DNA of 64,000 nt from Coriobacteriaceae bacterium (lineage in GTDB: Bacteria; Actinomycetota; Coriobacteriia; Coriobacteriales; Coriobacteriaceae), in NCBI GenBank assembly GCA_030525945.1, contig JAUNDT010000007.1, positions 1-64,000 of the forward strand, given 5' to 3'. Under the pieces are notes generated by a model. It was not told where the DNA came from, made no database searches, and was given only the letters and a program-made list of their open reading frames with translations. Of the stretch, positions 42,370 to 52,528 are shown in pieces (position 1 is the stretch's first letter; each line of letters starts with the position of its first letter). The translations under genes were made by a program, and so were the position numbers.

Positions 42370-44454
42370 ATGGAAGAGATCATTTTACAGATACTGGACG
42401 AGCTGCGTGCGGGGCACGAGGTGGATGACCGCGCACTCCTCAAGCTGTCGCATGCCGCGGCCCGTCGCGCCGCCGCGGACAAGCGAGCCTTCGCCAAGCG
42501 CAAGCTCCTGCCGTTTTACCAGAGCGTGAAACGCGACGACCCCAGCCGCTGGAAAAGCTGGAACGTTACACCTGAGCTCGAAAAACGTCTGCTCAAAGTC
42601 CTGCGCATGAAGCCGCGGCGCAGCGCATCGGGGGTGGCGACCATCACCGTCATCACCAAGCCATGGCCCTGCGGCGGCGATTGCCTCTTTTGCCCCAACG
42701 ACATCCGCATGCCCAAAAGCTACCTGCACAACGAGCCCGCCTGCGAGCGCGCGGAGCAAAACTGGTTCGATCCGTATCTGCAGGTGGCATCGCGCCTCAA
42801 CGTGCTTTCGCAAATGGGCCATGCCACGGACAAAATCGAGCTCATTGTGCTCGGTGGCACGTGGAGTGACTACCCGGAGAGCTACCAAATCTGGTTCATG
42901 ACCGAGCTGTTTCGCGCGCTTAACGACGGTGTGGTGCGCAATGCCGCAGTGTTTGCCGGGGGTAAAAGCCATGAGGACCAGCTGCCGGGAGACTCGGCGG
43001 CCATGCGGCGCGAGCGCTACCAGTGCGGCGGCTTTCCGCAAAACGGAGATGAGTTCGCGGTGTTCGCATCGGCGGAGCAGATGCGGCTCAACGCGGGCGA
43101 GCGCACGTACAACCAGGCGTTTCGCGAGCTTTACGGACAAAACGGGCCCTGGCGATCGGCGGCACGGTGGCAGAACGCCACGTGGCAGGATTTGGAGCGC
43201 GAGCAGCACGCCAACGAGCGTGCGCACCACCGCGTGGTGGGCCTCGTTGTCGAGACGCGCCCCGACGCGATTACGCCCGCGGCCCTCACGATGATCCGCC
43301 GCTTGGGTTGCACCAAGGTCCAGATGGGCATTCAGTCGCTGGACCAGGAGATCCTGAACGCGAACGACCGCGGCATCGAGGTACGGCGCATCGAGGAAGC
43401 GTTCGAGTTTCTGCGCGTGTTCGGCTTCAAGATCCACGCGCACGCCATGGCGAACCTCTACGGCGCAACGCCCGAGCGCGACAAGCGCGATTACCTGCGC
43501 TTGGTGAGCGAGGCGCCGTTCCAGCCCGACGAAATCAAGCTCTACCCCTGCGCGCTCATCGACGGCGCGCGCCTGTGCACGCGCTTTGCCGAAGGCTCGT
43601 GGCGCCCGTATACGGAGGATGAGCTGCTCGACATCCTGGTGAGCGACGTGGCGGCCACCCCGGCATGGACGCGCATCTCACGCATGATCCGCGACTTTTC
43701 CTCCCACGATATTGTGGCGGGGAACAAGAAGCCGAACCTGCGTCAGCTGGTGGAGGCCCGCCTGCGAGGGCAGGGCGAGAGCGAGCGCGATCGGGGCGAC
43801 GGCATTCAGGAGATCCGTTTCCGCGAAGTCGGCACAGGCGAGTTCGACCCCAAAGAGCTGAGGCTCGAGGTCGTTCCGTATGAAACGAGCAACACGAGCG
43901 AGCGGTTTTTGCAGTGGGTCACGCCGGAGAATCGCATTGCGGGGTTCCTGCGTCTGTCGTTGCCGAGCGAGGAGTACGTGCGAGCGATGAGCGGGGGAGG
44001 AGAGGGCGTTGGAGCAGTTGGCGCCGCTCCTGCTGGAGTTGCCAGGGCTGTCGGTGCGCCCGCAGCCGGAGCTGCTCTCGCGTCCGCTGCTCGTGCCGAC
44101 CACGTATCTGCCGCACGGGGCGCCGACGCCGTTCACGCGTGTAGCGCGGAGGACATCGGGGCCGGCGCCACGTCCGCCACTGACGCCGCCCCCGATCGCT
44201 GCGCGCTCCCCGTCGCTCCGGGCGAGGCCATGATCCGCGAGGTACACGTGTACGGCATGGCCACGCAGTTGGGTGCGGAGGGGACCGCTGCGCAGCACCT
44301 GGGGCTGGGTCGCAAGCTCGTGGAGCGTGCGTGCGGCATCGCGCACGCGGAGGGCTACGAGCGCATCAACGTAATCAGCGCTGTCGGCACGCGCGAGTAC
44401 TACCGCAGCCTCGGGTTCGCTGACCACGGGCTGTACCAGCAAAAGGAGCTTTAG
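42370..44454 (+). CDS. Elp3-type tRNA uridine-34 carboxymethyl/acetyl-transferase
   Basis: 694 residues. Radical-SAM plus GNAT enzyme, as in the catalytic subunit of eukaryotic Elongator; single-protein homologues act on wobble uridine in some bacteria and archaea. Seen: the iron-sulfur cysteines Cys101, Cys105 and Cys108 (PCGGDCLFCPND), LGGTWSDYP, ETRPDAITP and TKVQMGIQS in the radical-SAM half. The GNAT half has MIREVHVYG (from 621), HLGLGRKLVERACGIA and VISAVGTREYYRSLGF. Between them is an 80-residue Ala/Gly/Val-rich insert (541-620) not found in the family. ATG 42370 starts the conserved MEEIILQILDEL; the longer open frame upstream only crosses repeats. Confidence 0.88.
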   Translation: MEEIILQILDELRAGHEVDDRALLKLSHAAARRAAADKRAFAKRKLLPFYQSVKRDDPSRWKSWNVTPELEKRLLKVLRMKPRRSASGVATITVITKPWPCGGDCLFCPNDIRMPKSYLHNEPACERAEQNWFDPYLQVASRLNVLSQMGHATDKIELIVLGGTWSDYPESYQIWFMTELFRALNDGVVRNAAVFAGGKSHEDQLPGDSAAMRRERYQCGGFPQNGDEFAVFASAEQMRLNAGERTYNQAFRELYGQNGPWRSAARWQNATWQDLEREQHANERAHHRVVGLVVETRPDAITPAALTMIRRLGCTKVQMGIQSLDQEILNANDRGIEVRRIEEAFEFLRVFGFKIHAHAMANLYGATPERDKRDYLRLVSEAPFQPDEIKLYPCALIDGARLCTRFAEGSWRPYTEDELLDILVSDVAATPAWTRISRMIRDFSSHDIVAGNKKPNLRQLVEARLRGQGESERDRGDGIQEIRFREVGTGEFDPKELRLEVVPYETSNTSERFLQWVTPENRIAGFLRLSLPSEEYVRAMSGGGEGVGAVGAAPAGVARAVGAPAAGAALASAARADHVSAARGADAVHACSAEDIGAGATSATDAAPDRCALPVAPGEAMIREVHVYGMATQLGAEGTAAQHLGLGRKLVERACGIAHAEGYERINVISAVGTREYYRSLGFADHGLYQQKEL

Positions 44455-44629
44455 GAGAGAGGACTGCCTGGACGGGCAGGCCGCGCGGGCTCTGGGTTGG
44501 TGCGGGCGAGCGCGCTGGGCATCGGCGTTGGATTTATCGACCTTATGCTCGGAGCGCGCTGTAAGGCGAGCGGGCAGACGATGTGGAGGGCCCGTCTGCA
44601 CAGCCAGAAGGAAAAGGTGGAGGCATCGC

Positions 44630-45787
44630 ATGACGACAAAACAACCCAAGCCAGCATCGGTCCCCGCGGTGACGGCGGGCGTTGCTACGGGCGCTGCCGC
44701 AGGCGCTATTGCCGCAGTTGCCGTGGGGGCCGCCGCAGTTGCCGTGGGCTCTCGCTGCCTGCAGATCGTTCGAACGAAGGCGGGCTTCGCTCGCGTGAAG
44801 ACGGTGCGGAACGCTGCAGGCGACAAGATTCGCGTGCTCCAGCAGGGCGGCGTGTACCAGAGTGCAACCTATCTGGACGAGCGCCGCTTCGAGCCCGTCT
44901 TCGCCTACTATCGCGCCTTCGATGCCATGTTTGAAGCGGAAGAGGGGCAGCTAAGCCACGCTGGCACCAGCGACGCGGGCACGGCAAGAGGCGCTTGCCT
45001 CGCAGGAATGGACAGTGCGGCCGAGCGTAACCATGCCGAAGCTCCCAGCGAGCCGATGACCAGAGGCCTCGGCGAGCCGGCAGGCTCTCGTTCCGGTTTC
45101 AAGGCCCGCTCCGACGAGCCGGCTAGCTCCCGCCCCAACGTCCGCTCCGACGAGCCGCCTGTCGCTCGCCCCGGCGAGCCAGCCGACTCCCGCCCCGGCG
45201 CCACGCCCGTCAATCACGTCCTCATGCTCGGCGGGGGAGGTTACGCCTATCCCAAGCACGCGCTCACGCAGCGCCCGGAGCTCGCAATGGACGTGGTCGA
45301 ACTCGATCCCGCAGTGACGCGCCTGGCCCACAGGTGGTTTTCCCTGGACGAACTCGAGCAGATCGCGGGTGACCGCCTGCGCCTCATCGAGGGCGACGCC
45401 CGCGCGTATCTCTCGCAGGCGATTGCCGAGGGCACGCGCTACGACGCCATCGTGAACGACTGCTTTACGGGTGCCGAGCCCGCGCGCTCGCTCGCGACCG
45501 TGGAGGCCTTGTGCCAGGTGAAGGTTTGCCTGAACCCGGGCGGGCTGTATCTGGCGAACATCGTGTCGAGCGAGGACGGCGAGAACGTCGACTTCCTGCG
45601 CGACGCCGCCGCCACGGCGGCCGCCGTATTCGAGCATATCCACGTGGTCCCCTGCGAGGACGCCGACTTTGGCGTCGAGGACAACTACCTGCTCATCGCC
45701 ACCGACGCTGAGCGCACCTTTGAGGGCGAGATGCCCATAGCGCCGGAGATTCTCGGCGCGGTCCTGCGCGACTGCGACCTGCGTTAG
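44630..45787 (+). CDS. Spermidine-synthase-like methyltransferase-fold protein
   Basis: 385 residues. The C-terminal half has the spermidine-synthase/methyltransferase fold: VLMLGGGGYAYPKHAL (from 197), DVVELDPAVTRLA, LIEGDARAYL and YDAIVNDCFTG. The N-terminus has a hydrophobic Ala/Val-rich helix (about 13-40), so it may be membrane-bound. About 88 residues (108-195) of Ser/Arg/Pro/Glu-rich repeats (SDEPASSRPNVR-like units) interrupt the fold. Many such homologues in Actinobacteria are not true polyamine enzymes, so function is left open. ATG 44630 follows GGTGGAGG. Its stop is close to, and convergent with, the kinase-RyR gene. Confidence 0.78.
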   Translation: MTTKQPKPASVPAVTAGVATGAAAGAIAAVAVGAAAVAVGSRCLQIVRTKAGFARVKTVRNAAGDKIRVLQQGGVYQSATYLDERRFEPVFAYYRAFDAMFEAEEGQLSHAGTSDAGTARGACLAGMDSAAERNHAEAPSEPMTRGLGEPAGSRSGFKARSDEPASSRPNVRSDEPPVARPGEPADSRPGATPVNHVLMLGGGGYAYPKHALTQRPELAMDVVELDPAVTRLAHRWFSLDELEQIAGDRLRLIEGDARAYLSQAIAEGTRYDAIVNDCFTGAEPARSLATVEALCQVKVCLNPGGLYLANIVSSEDGENVDFLRDAAATAAAVFEHIHVVPCEDADFGVEDNYLLIATDAERTFEGEMPIAPEILGAVLRDCDLR

Positions 45788-47473
45788 CCTGCTGCGTGGG
45801 GAGGGGCTGGCGCGTTGCCTGTGCCCTGCGCCAGCGCACCGCGGGAGTAGGACGTGGGTGCATCGCCGGAGCTCGTTCCAAGCTTGGCCGTCGGCGCGTC
45901 TCCCGCGTGAGCTTCGGGCCCTGCTCCCGCACGCATCACACGGGCGCAGGGCCCGTGCCCACTTCGCGCCGGTGCCCGCCGCACGTGCGCCCACGCGGTC
46001 GTACTCGCGGCTTTGCTCGCTGAGCTCGTCGTAAGGGACCAAATCCGGATGGATGCGCCGCTCGTCGTCGCGCGGAGCGCCCGCGATCCAACCGGCCGCC
46101 AGGCGCTCCCTGCACCAGCGTTCGTGTTCCAGTCGCGCGAGCATCTCGATTTCCTCGTCGAAGAACTCGGCGATCCGCCCACACGTCTCGTCGTCGCCCA
46201 TGTGCACCATGCGATACCCGAGGGCATGCAGCTTGGCGGGTATGTCGCGAATCTGGTCGCGGTTCGATTCCTGCAAAACCGCGGGCTGGTCATCAAAGCT
46301 CACGTACTCAGGCGTGCGCCCCGTGCGCTCGCACGCGCGCCGCCAAGCCTCGTAGCAGGCAGTTCGCGCGAGCTCGTCGACGGGCGCGCTGAGCAAAAAC
46401 GCGGACCTGCGCTGGAGCATCGCCGCCCCGCGCGCGTCGAGAAAGCCGCCGGGCGCAATGTGCTCTCGCGCGTAGGCAATGGCGCGCTCGTCAAAAAAGC
46501 AATCCGAGTTAAGGGCCTGGAGCCCGAGCACACGGGCCAAAGGGTCGAGGTCGCTCGTGCGGTTGAGACGGCGCAACACGATGTCTCCCGTATCTGTGTA
46601 GGAGAAAAACGGCAGGTCACCGCGGCACAAATCGTCTGCATGCGCAGACTCCACGCCACGCTCGTTCGAAAGCTCGAACCGCAGCGCCGCCACATACGCC
46701 ATGTCGCGCATAAGCGAGGTGGGCGCAATGCGACGGGCCCGCCCGCATCGCTCGCGGGGAATGCGCTCAAACAGCGTACGGCTATAGCGCTCGGCGGAAG
46801 CCGGGACATCGGTGCCCTCGTAATCGGTTACGAGCTCATGGTCGATCAGCGTGGCGTGAATGTCCTGCGGAAGCGGGCCATGGCGTTTGACGCAAATGTT
46901 GGCGGCACGCACATCGCGGTGGTACAGGCCGTGCGTGTGGAGCCGTTCGAGCTGGTCGAGGATATCGTAGAAGATCTTTTTGTTCTCAAGCGCACGCTCC
47001 ACCGTTCCCGCCGGGCAAAGCGGCGCGTCCAGATGCGGTGCGATTCCGGGCACGACCGCATGGGAAAAGATCGCCTGCTCAAGGTTGACGCCGGCGTCCT
47101 CCTCAAAGATGCAAGGGGCGGTCGCGCCCTCATACACGGTCGATCCTACCAGGTCAAAGACCTCGGGGCCAACGCACAGCAGCTGGTTGCGGGCGAGCGA
47201 GGAGACCTCGGCGGCGTAGAGCACGGGCTCGCCGGCATTGAAGATCACCGCGATCGCCTGCAGGTGGTCGCCGCTGGTGGGCACGAGCACGCCGCGGTAC
47301 ACCAGTTTGCGGCTGGACGAGACCATGGGCACGGGAGAGCTTGCGTAAAACACACCGCCCGCGGTCGTAAGGACCGGCGCGCCCGACGTTCCGGACTCTT
47401 GCAGGCAACGCTGCCAGGCGCTGGCTCCCGGCGACACCGTTTCGGTTTGAGAGGGAGAAAAGGTCGAATCCAT
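45784..47473 (-). CDS. Kinase-fold protein with RyR domain, 3' end doubtful (possible frameshift)
   Basis: About 560 residues. A protein-kinase-like core has LHTHGLYHRDVRAANICVK (catalytic HRD 185-187) and LIDHELV, with DHE where DFG is usual. A RyR domain follows at 445-493: LEHERWCRERLAAGW, then ERRIHPDLVPYDELSEQ and REYDR. RyR domains in bacteria are thought to bind small ligands or peptides. After codon 493 the main frame has no stop until 44951 and would run antisense through the spermidine-synthase homologue. A one-base shift after about 45995 gives a tail with GDAPT repeats ending at TAA 45784. The start is ATG 47473; the FHA gene ends 28 bp upstream. Confidence 0.65.
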
Positions 47474-47501
47474 GGCGGGCGTCCGTTCTTGCGGCTCGGC
47501 G

Positions 47502-49115
47502 TTACAGCAGCTCAAAACGCGACCCGCACAGCTGGATCACGTCTTCGCGCTCGAGTTCGAGCGTATCGACTACGCGCACGTGCTCGGGCGCGACGCCCGT
47601 GTGCTCACCCCAGGCGAGCGCGTCGGGCGTATGCCGGGAAACCAGCAGGTAGTAGTCGGTTCCCGCAGGCGTTGCCCGGCGCACGAAGGTGCCGTTTTTG
47701 GAGCCCAGGTCGCGCAGGTGCAAGCGCCATCCCTGTGGCCCGCGCGTGAGATACAGCATGGCGTGGAAGCGTGAATCGCCCATGCCCTCGAGCTGGCGCC
47801 CGTGGTTGTCGAGGCGAGCCGTGGGCAAAAAGACGCGAGCCAGGTTGGTTTGGGCCGCCTCGAGTTGCTTGGGAACACGCGCCTGCTCGTCAAAGGAGCT
47901 ACCCAGGACATGCCAAAGGCGAATATCCTGCTCGGCGTGGCCCTCGCGCGCGTCGGCCGCCGCGCCAACGCACGCGTCCGTCCCGGCGGCCAGCTCAACC
48001 GTGCCGTCGGGGCACGCTTCGTCGAGGTCGAGCGTGTCCACGAGCTCGCGTTCTCCGTTCATCAGGCAACGACGGAGCAGCACCTCGCCACGGGTCGCGC
48101 GCAGGTTGCGCACGGGCGCGCTGGCCTCCAAGGTGGTGCACGTGCGGTTGAGCCCCAAAGGACGAATCGCCTCGCGCGGGCCGAGCACGGAGCACATTGC
48201 GACGTTCCAAATGAGCAGCGATTTGCCCGCAAGCCACGCTGGGATGCCCGGGATGTCGCAGGGGCGGTCGAGCCCGAACCCGCCGCGCTCAAGCATGCCC
48301 GCCAGCTGCGGCAGGGGTATGGCGCGCATATCGCTCACGGTCGCGGTTCCGGCGCGCGCGAGCCCGTCCAGGTAGAGGCCCTGCGCCATGCACACGATGC
48401 CCATGTATGCGTCGTGCCTGCTGCCGCCGTCGAACGACGGGTAGCCGTTTGCCGCGAACGACTGCGAGAGCTGCTCGGCAAGCTCAAGCACCGCCTGCTC
48501 GTCCTGCCACATGAGCAGCGAGAACAGCGGGTTGATCTCGTGCGCGCACCACAAGGGGAGCAGCGTGCGGCAGCGCTCCGCGATCGAAGCCTCGCCAGCG
48601 GAAATCTGCTGGTACCAGGCCTTTTCCTGCTGCAGCTCCTCCACCGTCGCGCGCAACGCGCCCGGCAGCCCCGGCACGGCTGCGTTGCAGTCCTGCAAAA
48701 AGGCGCTCAGGGCCCCGGCAGTTTTCTTGTTGCTGTTGCGGCTCTTGGGCGCAAACGGCGGCCAATCCTTGCCGAGCTCGTCCACGATCGCCTCGGGCTG
48801 CTTGGAGCGCAGGTTGAGTGGATTGGAGTCGCGAATGCTCTTAAGGCGCTGGTCGAGGGATTGCAGAACGCCGCACAGCTCGTCCTCGTTTCCGGGGAGC
48901 AGGTCGCCCTCGAGCAGCATGTTGCCCACGCGGTAATACACGTAATTGCAGTTGAGCACCCAGCGCTCAACGTCCTTTTGCTCGATGCGCGCGGCGCGCA
49001 GCGTCTCAAAGGAGTCGAACGGCAAGGCGTCGCCACGGTCGAGCCGCTCGTTGACCCAGGACGCGATAAAGCGCGCGAGCACGTTGATGGGTTTCATCTC
49101 GTTGACAGCCTTCAT
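47502..49115 (-). CDS. FHA-domain protein 1
   Basis: 537 residues. The C-terminal FHA domain (about 447-525) reads SRFHAML, then HLRDLGSKNGTFV, the phosphothreonine-binding motif. The N-terminal part (KPINVLARFIASWVNERL, LPFDSFETLRAA, VERWVLNCNYVYYRVG) is a helical domain shared only with the paralogue at 52525-54066. ATG 49115 follows TGGAG and matches the paralogue's start. It is divergent from the TIR gene, with 116 bp between starts, and upstream of the kinase-RyR gene in the same direction. It probably reads phosphorylated partners made by the nearby kinases. Confidence 0.82.
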   Translation of the reverse strand: MKAVNEMKPINVLARFIASWVNERLDRGDALPFDSFETLRAARIEQKDVERWVLNCNYVYYRVGNMLLEGDLLPGNEDELCGVLQSLDQRLKSIRDSNPLNLRSKQPEAIVDELGKDWPPFAPKSRNSNKKTAGALSAFLQDCNAAVPGLPGALRATVEELQQEKAWYQQISAGEASIAERCRTLLPLWCAHEINPLFSLLMWQDEQAVLELAEQLSQSFAANGYPSFDGGSRHDAYMGIVCMAQGLYLDGLARAGTATVSDMRAIPLPQLAGMLERGGFGLDRPCDIPGIPAWLAGKSLLIWNVAMCSVLGPREAIRPLGLNRTCTTLEASAPVRNLRATRGEVLLRRCLMNGERELVDTLDLDEACPDGTVELAAGTDACVGAAADAREGHAEQDIRLWHVLGSSFDEQARVPKQLEAAQTNLARVFLPTARLDNHGRQLEGMGDSRFHAMLYLTRGPQGWRLHLRDLGSKNGTFVRRATPAGTDYYLLVSRHTPDALAWGEHTGVAPEHVRVVDTLELEREDVIQLCGSRFELL

Positions 49116-49231
49116 TGCACGCTCCAGGTCGAGTTTTCCACCGTTCACCTAAGGCCAATTGCGGCCCTGTGAACCCTATCGTACCCTTCTGATTAACCAG
49201 CGGCGCGGCTGTATCGGTGAAAGGAGCCGAC

Positions 49232-52200
49232 ATGGGCGAGGAGACGGTTCGAGTTGACGAGTCGAGCGAGGCGGCGGGCGAGGACGTGCGTGAGGCTGCG
49301 GGCGAGGCGGCGCGTGAGGGCACGGCTGAGGCGGCGGCCGAGGCTGCGGATGAAGCGGTGGACAAGGGCGCAGGCGAGGCAACGGACGAGCCGCCGTGCA
49401 CCGACGTGAGCGCCGCGTCATCCGGCGCCTCGGGCCCAGATGCCACCAAGCCGCCAAGCACGCCTCAACAGGACGTCGCTGCGCCGAGCTGCTACGAGGC
49501 CTTCATAAGCTACAGCCATACCGAATCCGACGCGCGCGTTGCCCGCGAGGTCCAACGCTTCATCGAGGGGTTCGTGGTCCCGCGCGAACTGCGCGAGCGC
49601 GCCGGGCGCCGCCGCCTGGGCAAGGTCTTTCGCGACGAAGACGAGCTCACGGCCGAACCATCGCTTGAGTCCGGGCTCGAACGCGCGCTCAGGGACTCCG
49701 CGTGGCTCATCGTGGTGTGCTCGCCGGCTGCGGCCGCCTCGCCATGGGTCGCGCGCGAGATCGAGCTGTTCATCCAGGTTCATGGGCACGAGCGCGTCCT
49801 TGCGGTTCTCGCATCGGGCGACCCCGAGGACGCGTTTCCCCAGGCGCTGCTTCTACACGGGGAGGACGACGCGGCGTCAGGCGAACCCTTGGCCGCCGAC
49901 CTGCGCCAATCGGTTCCGCGTGCCAAGCGCAAGCTCGAGCTCACGCGTCTGGCAGCGCCCATGCTCGGATGCGCATACGATGAGCTCGTGCAGCGCCGTC
50001 GTGCGCGCGCGAGGAGGATCGGCGCACTCACGGCGGCTGCCGTCTGCATCGTGGCCACCTTGGTGGGATTAGCGTTCGCGGCCCAGCGCCGTGAGACGCA
50101 GGCGGTTGAGCAGGCCGCCCGCGCGGAGGCGTCTCGCCAGGCGTCGCTCGACGCGCTTGCCGAGGGCGATCGCATCGAGGCGCTCAAGCTCGCGCTCGAA
50201 GGGGTTCCGTCTGCGGGCGACCCGGCGCAAACGGCTCAAGCGCAGCTGGTTCTCGCCCAGGCGCTGGGAGTCTACCGCAACATGACGAACACCAAGCTGC
50301 TGTATTCGATCAGCGGTATTGCATCTGCGGACACGCTCACGGTCGCTCCTGGTCCGGCGCAGTTCTCGTTCGTGGATTCGGCTGAGCAGATCACCGTGTA
50401 CGACTTGGCGAGCGGCGCCGTTGCCCACAGGTTCAACAGCGGGGACATCGGCGACGGCGACCAGGCATTCGCTGGTGCTACCTTGGCTTTTGGCAAGCAC
50501 CTTGTGGCTTGGCTGAAAGACGGCGGCATCGTCTGTTACGACACGATTCGCGGCGCCAAAGCATGGGAGCTGCTCGACCGAGGCAGCGTGTTCCGGGTCG
50601 CGGAGTTGGGCGAGAATCGCCTCGTCGCGCTGACGGCCGACAAAAAGCAGCACTTGAACTGCCTGGAAATTGACATACAGACAGGCGAGGTCCACCGCAC
50701 CATCAAGCTCGACGAGCTGAAGTACGACCTCGTGGAGATGGGCGCGGGCGAAGGCGGTCGCGTGGCCGTCGCATCTGGCGGCACGCTTGCCCTGGTTGAC
50801 ATGAAAGCCGGCGCCGTGAAGTATGCCCCGGTCGATGACACGAACATGAGGGGCGTGGCGGTTCACGGTGATGCGGTGTATATCGCCCGGTCCAAGGACG
50901 GGGCTGCGAGCTACTGCTCCTACGCATGGGGCGATGGGTCGCTCCGCTGGTCGTTTAACCGCGTGTGGAGTGCCTATCCGCTCGATTTTTCCGTGCTTCC
51001 GTTTATGACGGACGCGATGCTGGGAGAGGCCGCCCATTCCGAATCACTGGGATGCGATGTGCTTTGCGTCAGCGCGGGGAGCTCGGTGCTTCTTGTTGAC
51101 ACCGCCACGGGCGAGATTCGCGCGGAGTTTACCGCCGCGGCTCCGATTGTGCAGTCTGACCTTGTTCAATCGTCATCGGGCGATACGGTGCGTGCCACCG
51201 ACGTTACAGGTGCGCGTCTCGTTGCCGAGGTCAAACCCGGCGGCGGGCAGCTGCTCGGTTTTGACGAATACGCGTTTTGCGACTACGTGTGGAACGCCAC
51301 GGAGCTGCAGACGCTGGGGGCGCGATACGCGATCGGATGCTCGGCGGAGCGATCCGACACCGTCGTGGTGTATCGCGACGACCTGGGCACGCCCCGAGAG
51401 GACGGCGTACAGGCCGTGGATACGAGTTCGAATAGGCTCGCGGTCTTCGTAAGCGATGATCTTTCGCGCGTGGGCGTGTGCACGGCGGACGGAGATCTGT
51501 TCTTCATGAACGGCAAGACGTTTGAAGTCGAGCGCTTCCGCAAGTTGGCGGATCTGGGCATCGAGCTGCATGATGCCGCGAACGCGACCTTCGTCTTCCC
51601 GGGTGGGGATGGCGATGACCTTGCGATCTGCGACCCCGGCGGAGGGGATGTGCCGCCGCGCGCCTGGAGAATCGACGCCTCAACCGGCGAGCTGATCGGT
51701 TCGTGGGCCTGGCCGTACGGATCGGAAGGTGCCACCTACGAGGGCTGCCAGTTCTCCTCCGAGCGCGATGGGTATATTGCGCTGCACATGCCACGGGCGG
51801 GTTATCTGGGCCTGATCGATCTTGAGCGCCTGGAAGCTGTGCAGGAGTTCACGGTGGATGAGATCAGGTTCAACGATGTTATCCACGTCAACGAGGACCG
51901 CTTCCTGTTGGTCCATGAGGAAGGCTTTGCGGTCCTGGCCGATACCTCGACGTTCGATCCCGTCAAAGGGGTGATGGACGAAATGACGTTCGAGTCGGGT
52001 TGCGGCTTGGCACAAATCGACGTCTCGCCCGATGGCGCGCTCATCGCGTCGGCGACGTCCTCGCATGGCCTGGCGCTCGTGGATGCGCAGACGGGAAGGC
52101 TCGCATGGCAGACGGATATTGAGTGCACAGGTAGGGAGTTCGTCGAGTTCTCCTCGGACGGCTCTATGGTGGTGGTGCAAGACGCACGCGGGATGTTGTC

Positions 52201-52528
52201 TGTATATGGGGCGCAAGACGGCGAGCTCATCACCCAAACGAACGAGGTGGACGGCCTCGTGATCGGCGTGAACTTCCTCGAGGGCGGGTCCAAGCTCGTT
52301 GTGCACGCAACCGACACCGCAACGAGAGCGTGCCAGCTGTTCGAGCGCGAGGGGGACGAGCTCATCCAGGTGGCGCATGTGGACAACGCGCAGGTGATTT
52401 CGCCGGATGCAAAGAGCGCCCTCATCTACGGGCAGAGCCTCTACACCCAGCCTGTCTACGCGCTCGATGAGCTGCAGGAGATGGCCGAAGACGAGATCGT
52501 GGCGTTCGAGCGGAGCGCGAGGCGCTAG
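49232..52528 (+). CDS. TIR-domain protein with membrane segment and beta-propeller-like repeats
   Basis: 1,098 residues. After an Ala/Glu repeat region (1-85) comes a TIR domain (about 88-235): AFISYSHTESDARVAREV, KVFRDEDELTAEPSL, SPWVAREIELF. TIR domains act in signalling or as NAD-cleaving effectors in bacterial immunity; the Glu in W-V-A-R-E-I-E could serve catalysis. A hydrophobic segment (263-285, LTAAAVCIVATLVGLAFAA) would anchor it. The long C-terminal part is WD40-like beta repeats (ITVYDLASGAVAHRF, GLALVDAQTGRLAWQ). ATG 49232 follows AAAGGAG. Its stop shares four bases (CTAG) with the stop of FHA protein 2. The location between two FHA genes suggests one system. Confidence 0.85.
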   Translation: MGEETVRVDESSEAAGEDVREAAGEAAREGTAEAAAEAADEAVDKGAGEATDEPPCTDVSAASSGASGPDATKPPSTPQQDVAAPSCYEAFISYSHTESDARVAREVQRFIEGFVVPRELRERAGRRRLGKVFRDEDELTAEPSLESGLERALRDSAWLIVVCSPAAAASPWVAREIELFIQVHGHERVLAVLASGDPEDAFPQALLLHGEDDAASGEPLAADLRQSVPRAKRKLELTRLAAPMLGCAYDELVQRRRARARRIGALTAAAVCIVATLVGLAFAAQRRETQAVEQAARAEASRQASLDALAEGDRIEALKLALEGVPSAGDPAQTAQAQLVLAQALGVYRNMTNTKLLYSISGIASADTLTVAPGPAQFSFVDSAEQITVYDLASGAVAHRFNSGDIGDGDQAFAGATLAFGKHLVAWLKDGGIVCYDTIRGAKAWELLDRGSVFRVAELGENRLVALTADKKQHLNCLEIDIQTGEVHRTIKLDELKYDLVEMGAGEGGRVAVASGGTLALVDMKAGAVKYAPVDDTNMRGVAVHGDAVYIARSKDGAASYCSYAWGDGSLRWSFNRVWSAYPLDFSVLPFMTDAMLGEAAHSESLGCDVLCVSAGSSVLLVDTATGEIRAEFTAAAPIVQSDLVQSSSGDTVRATDVTGARLVAEVKPGGGQLLGFDEYAFCDYVWNATELQTLGARYAIGCSAERSDTVVVYRDDLGTPREDGVQAVDTSSNRLAVFVSDDLSRVGVCTADGDLFFMNGKTFEVERFRKLADLGIELHDAANATFVFPGGDGDDLAICDPGGGDVPPRAWRIDASTGELIGSWAWPYGSEGATYEGCQFSSERDGYIALHMPRAGYLGLIDLERLEAVQEFTVDEIRFNDVIHVNEDRFLLVHEEGFAVLADTSTFDPVKGVMDEMTFESGCGLAQIDVSPDGALIASATSSHGLALVDAQTGRLAWQTDIECTGREFVEFSSDGSMVVVQDARGMLSVYGAQDGELITQTNEVDGLVIGVNFLEGGSKLVVHATDTATRACQLFEREGDELIQVAHVDNAQVISPDAKSALIYGQSLYTQPVYALDELQEMAEDEIVAFERSARR

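Noticed and set aside
44951..45783. C-terminal continuation of the kinase-RyR frame antisense to the spermidine-synthase homologue
   Set aside because: Composition is that of a shadow frame, and the plus strand here has clear methyltransferase-fold motifs; a frameshift near 45995 explains it better.
46013..47749. Plus-strand frame opposite the kinase-RyR gene
   Set aside because: Shadow of a minus-strand gene with HRD and RyR motifs; no ribosome site or domain of its own.
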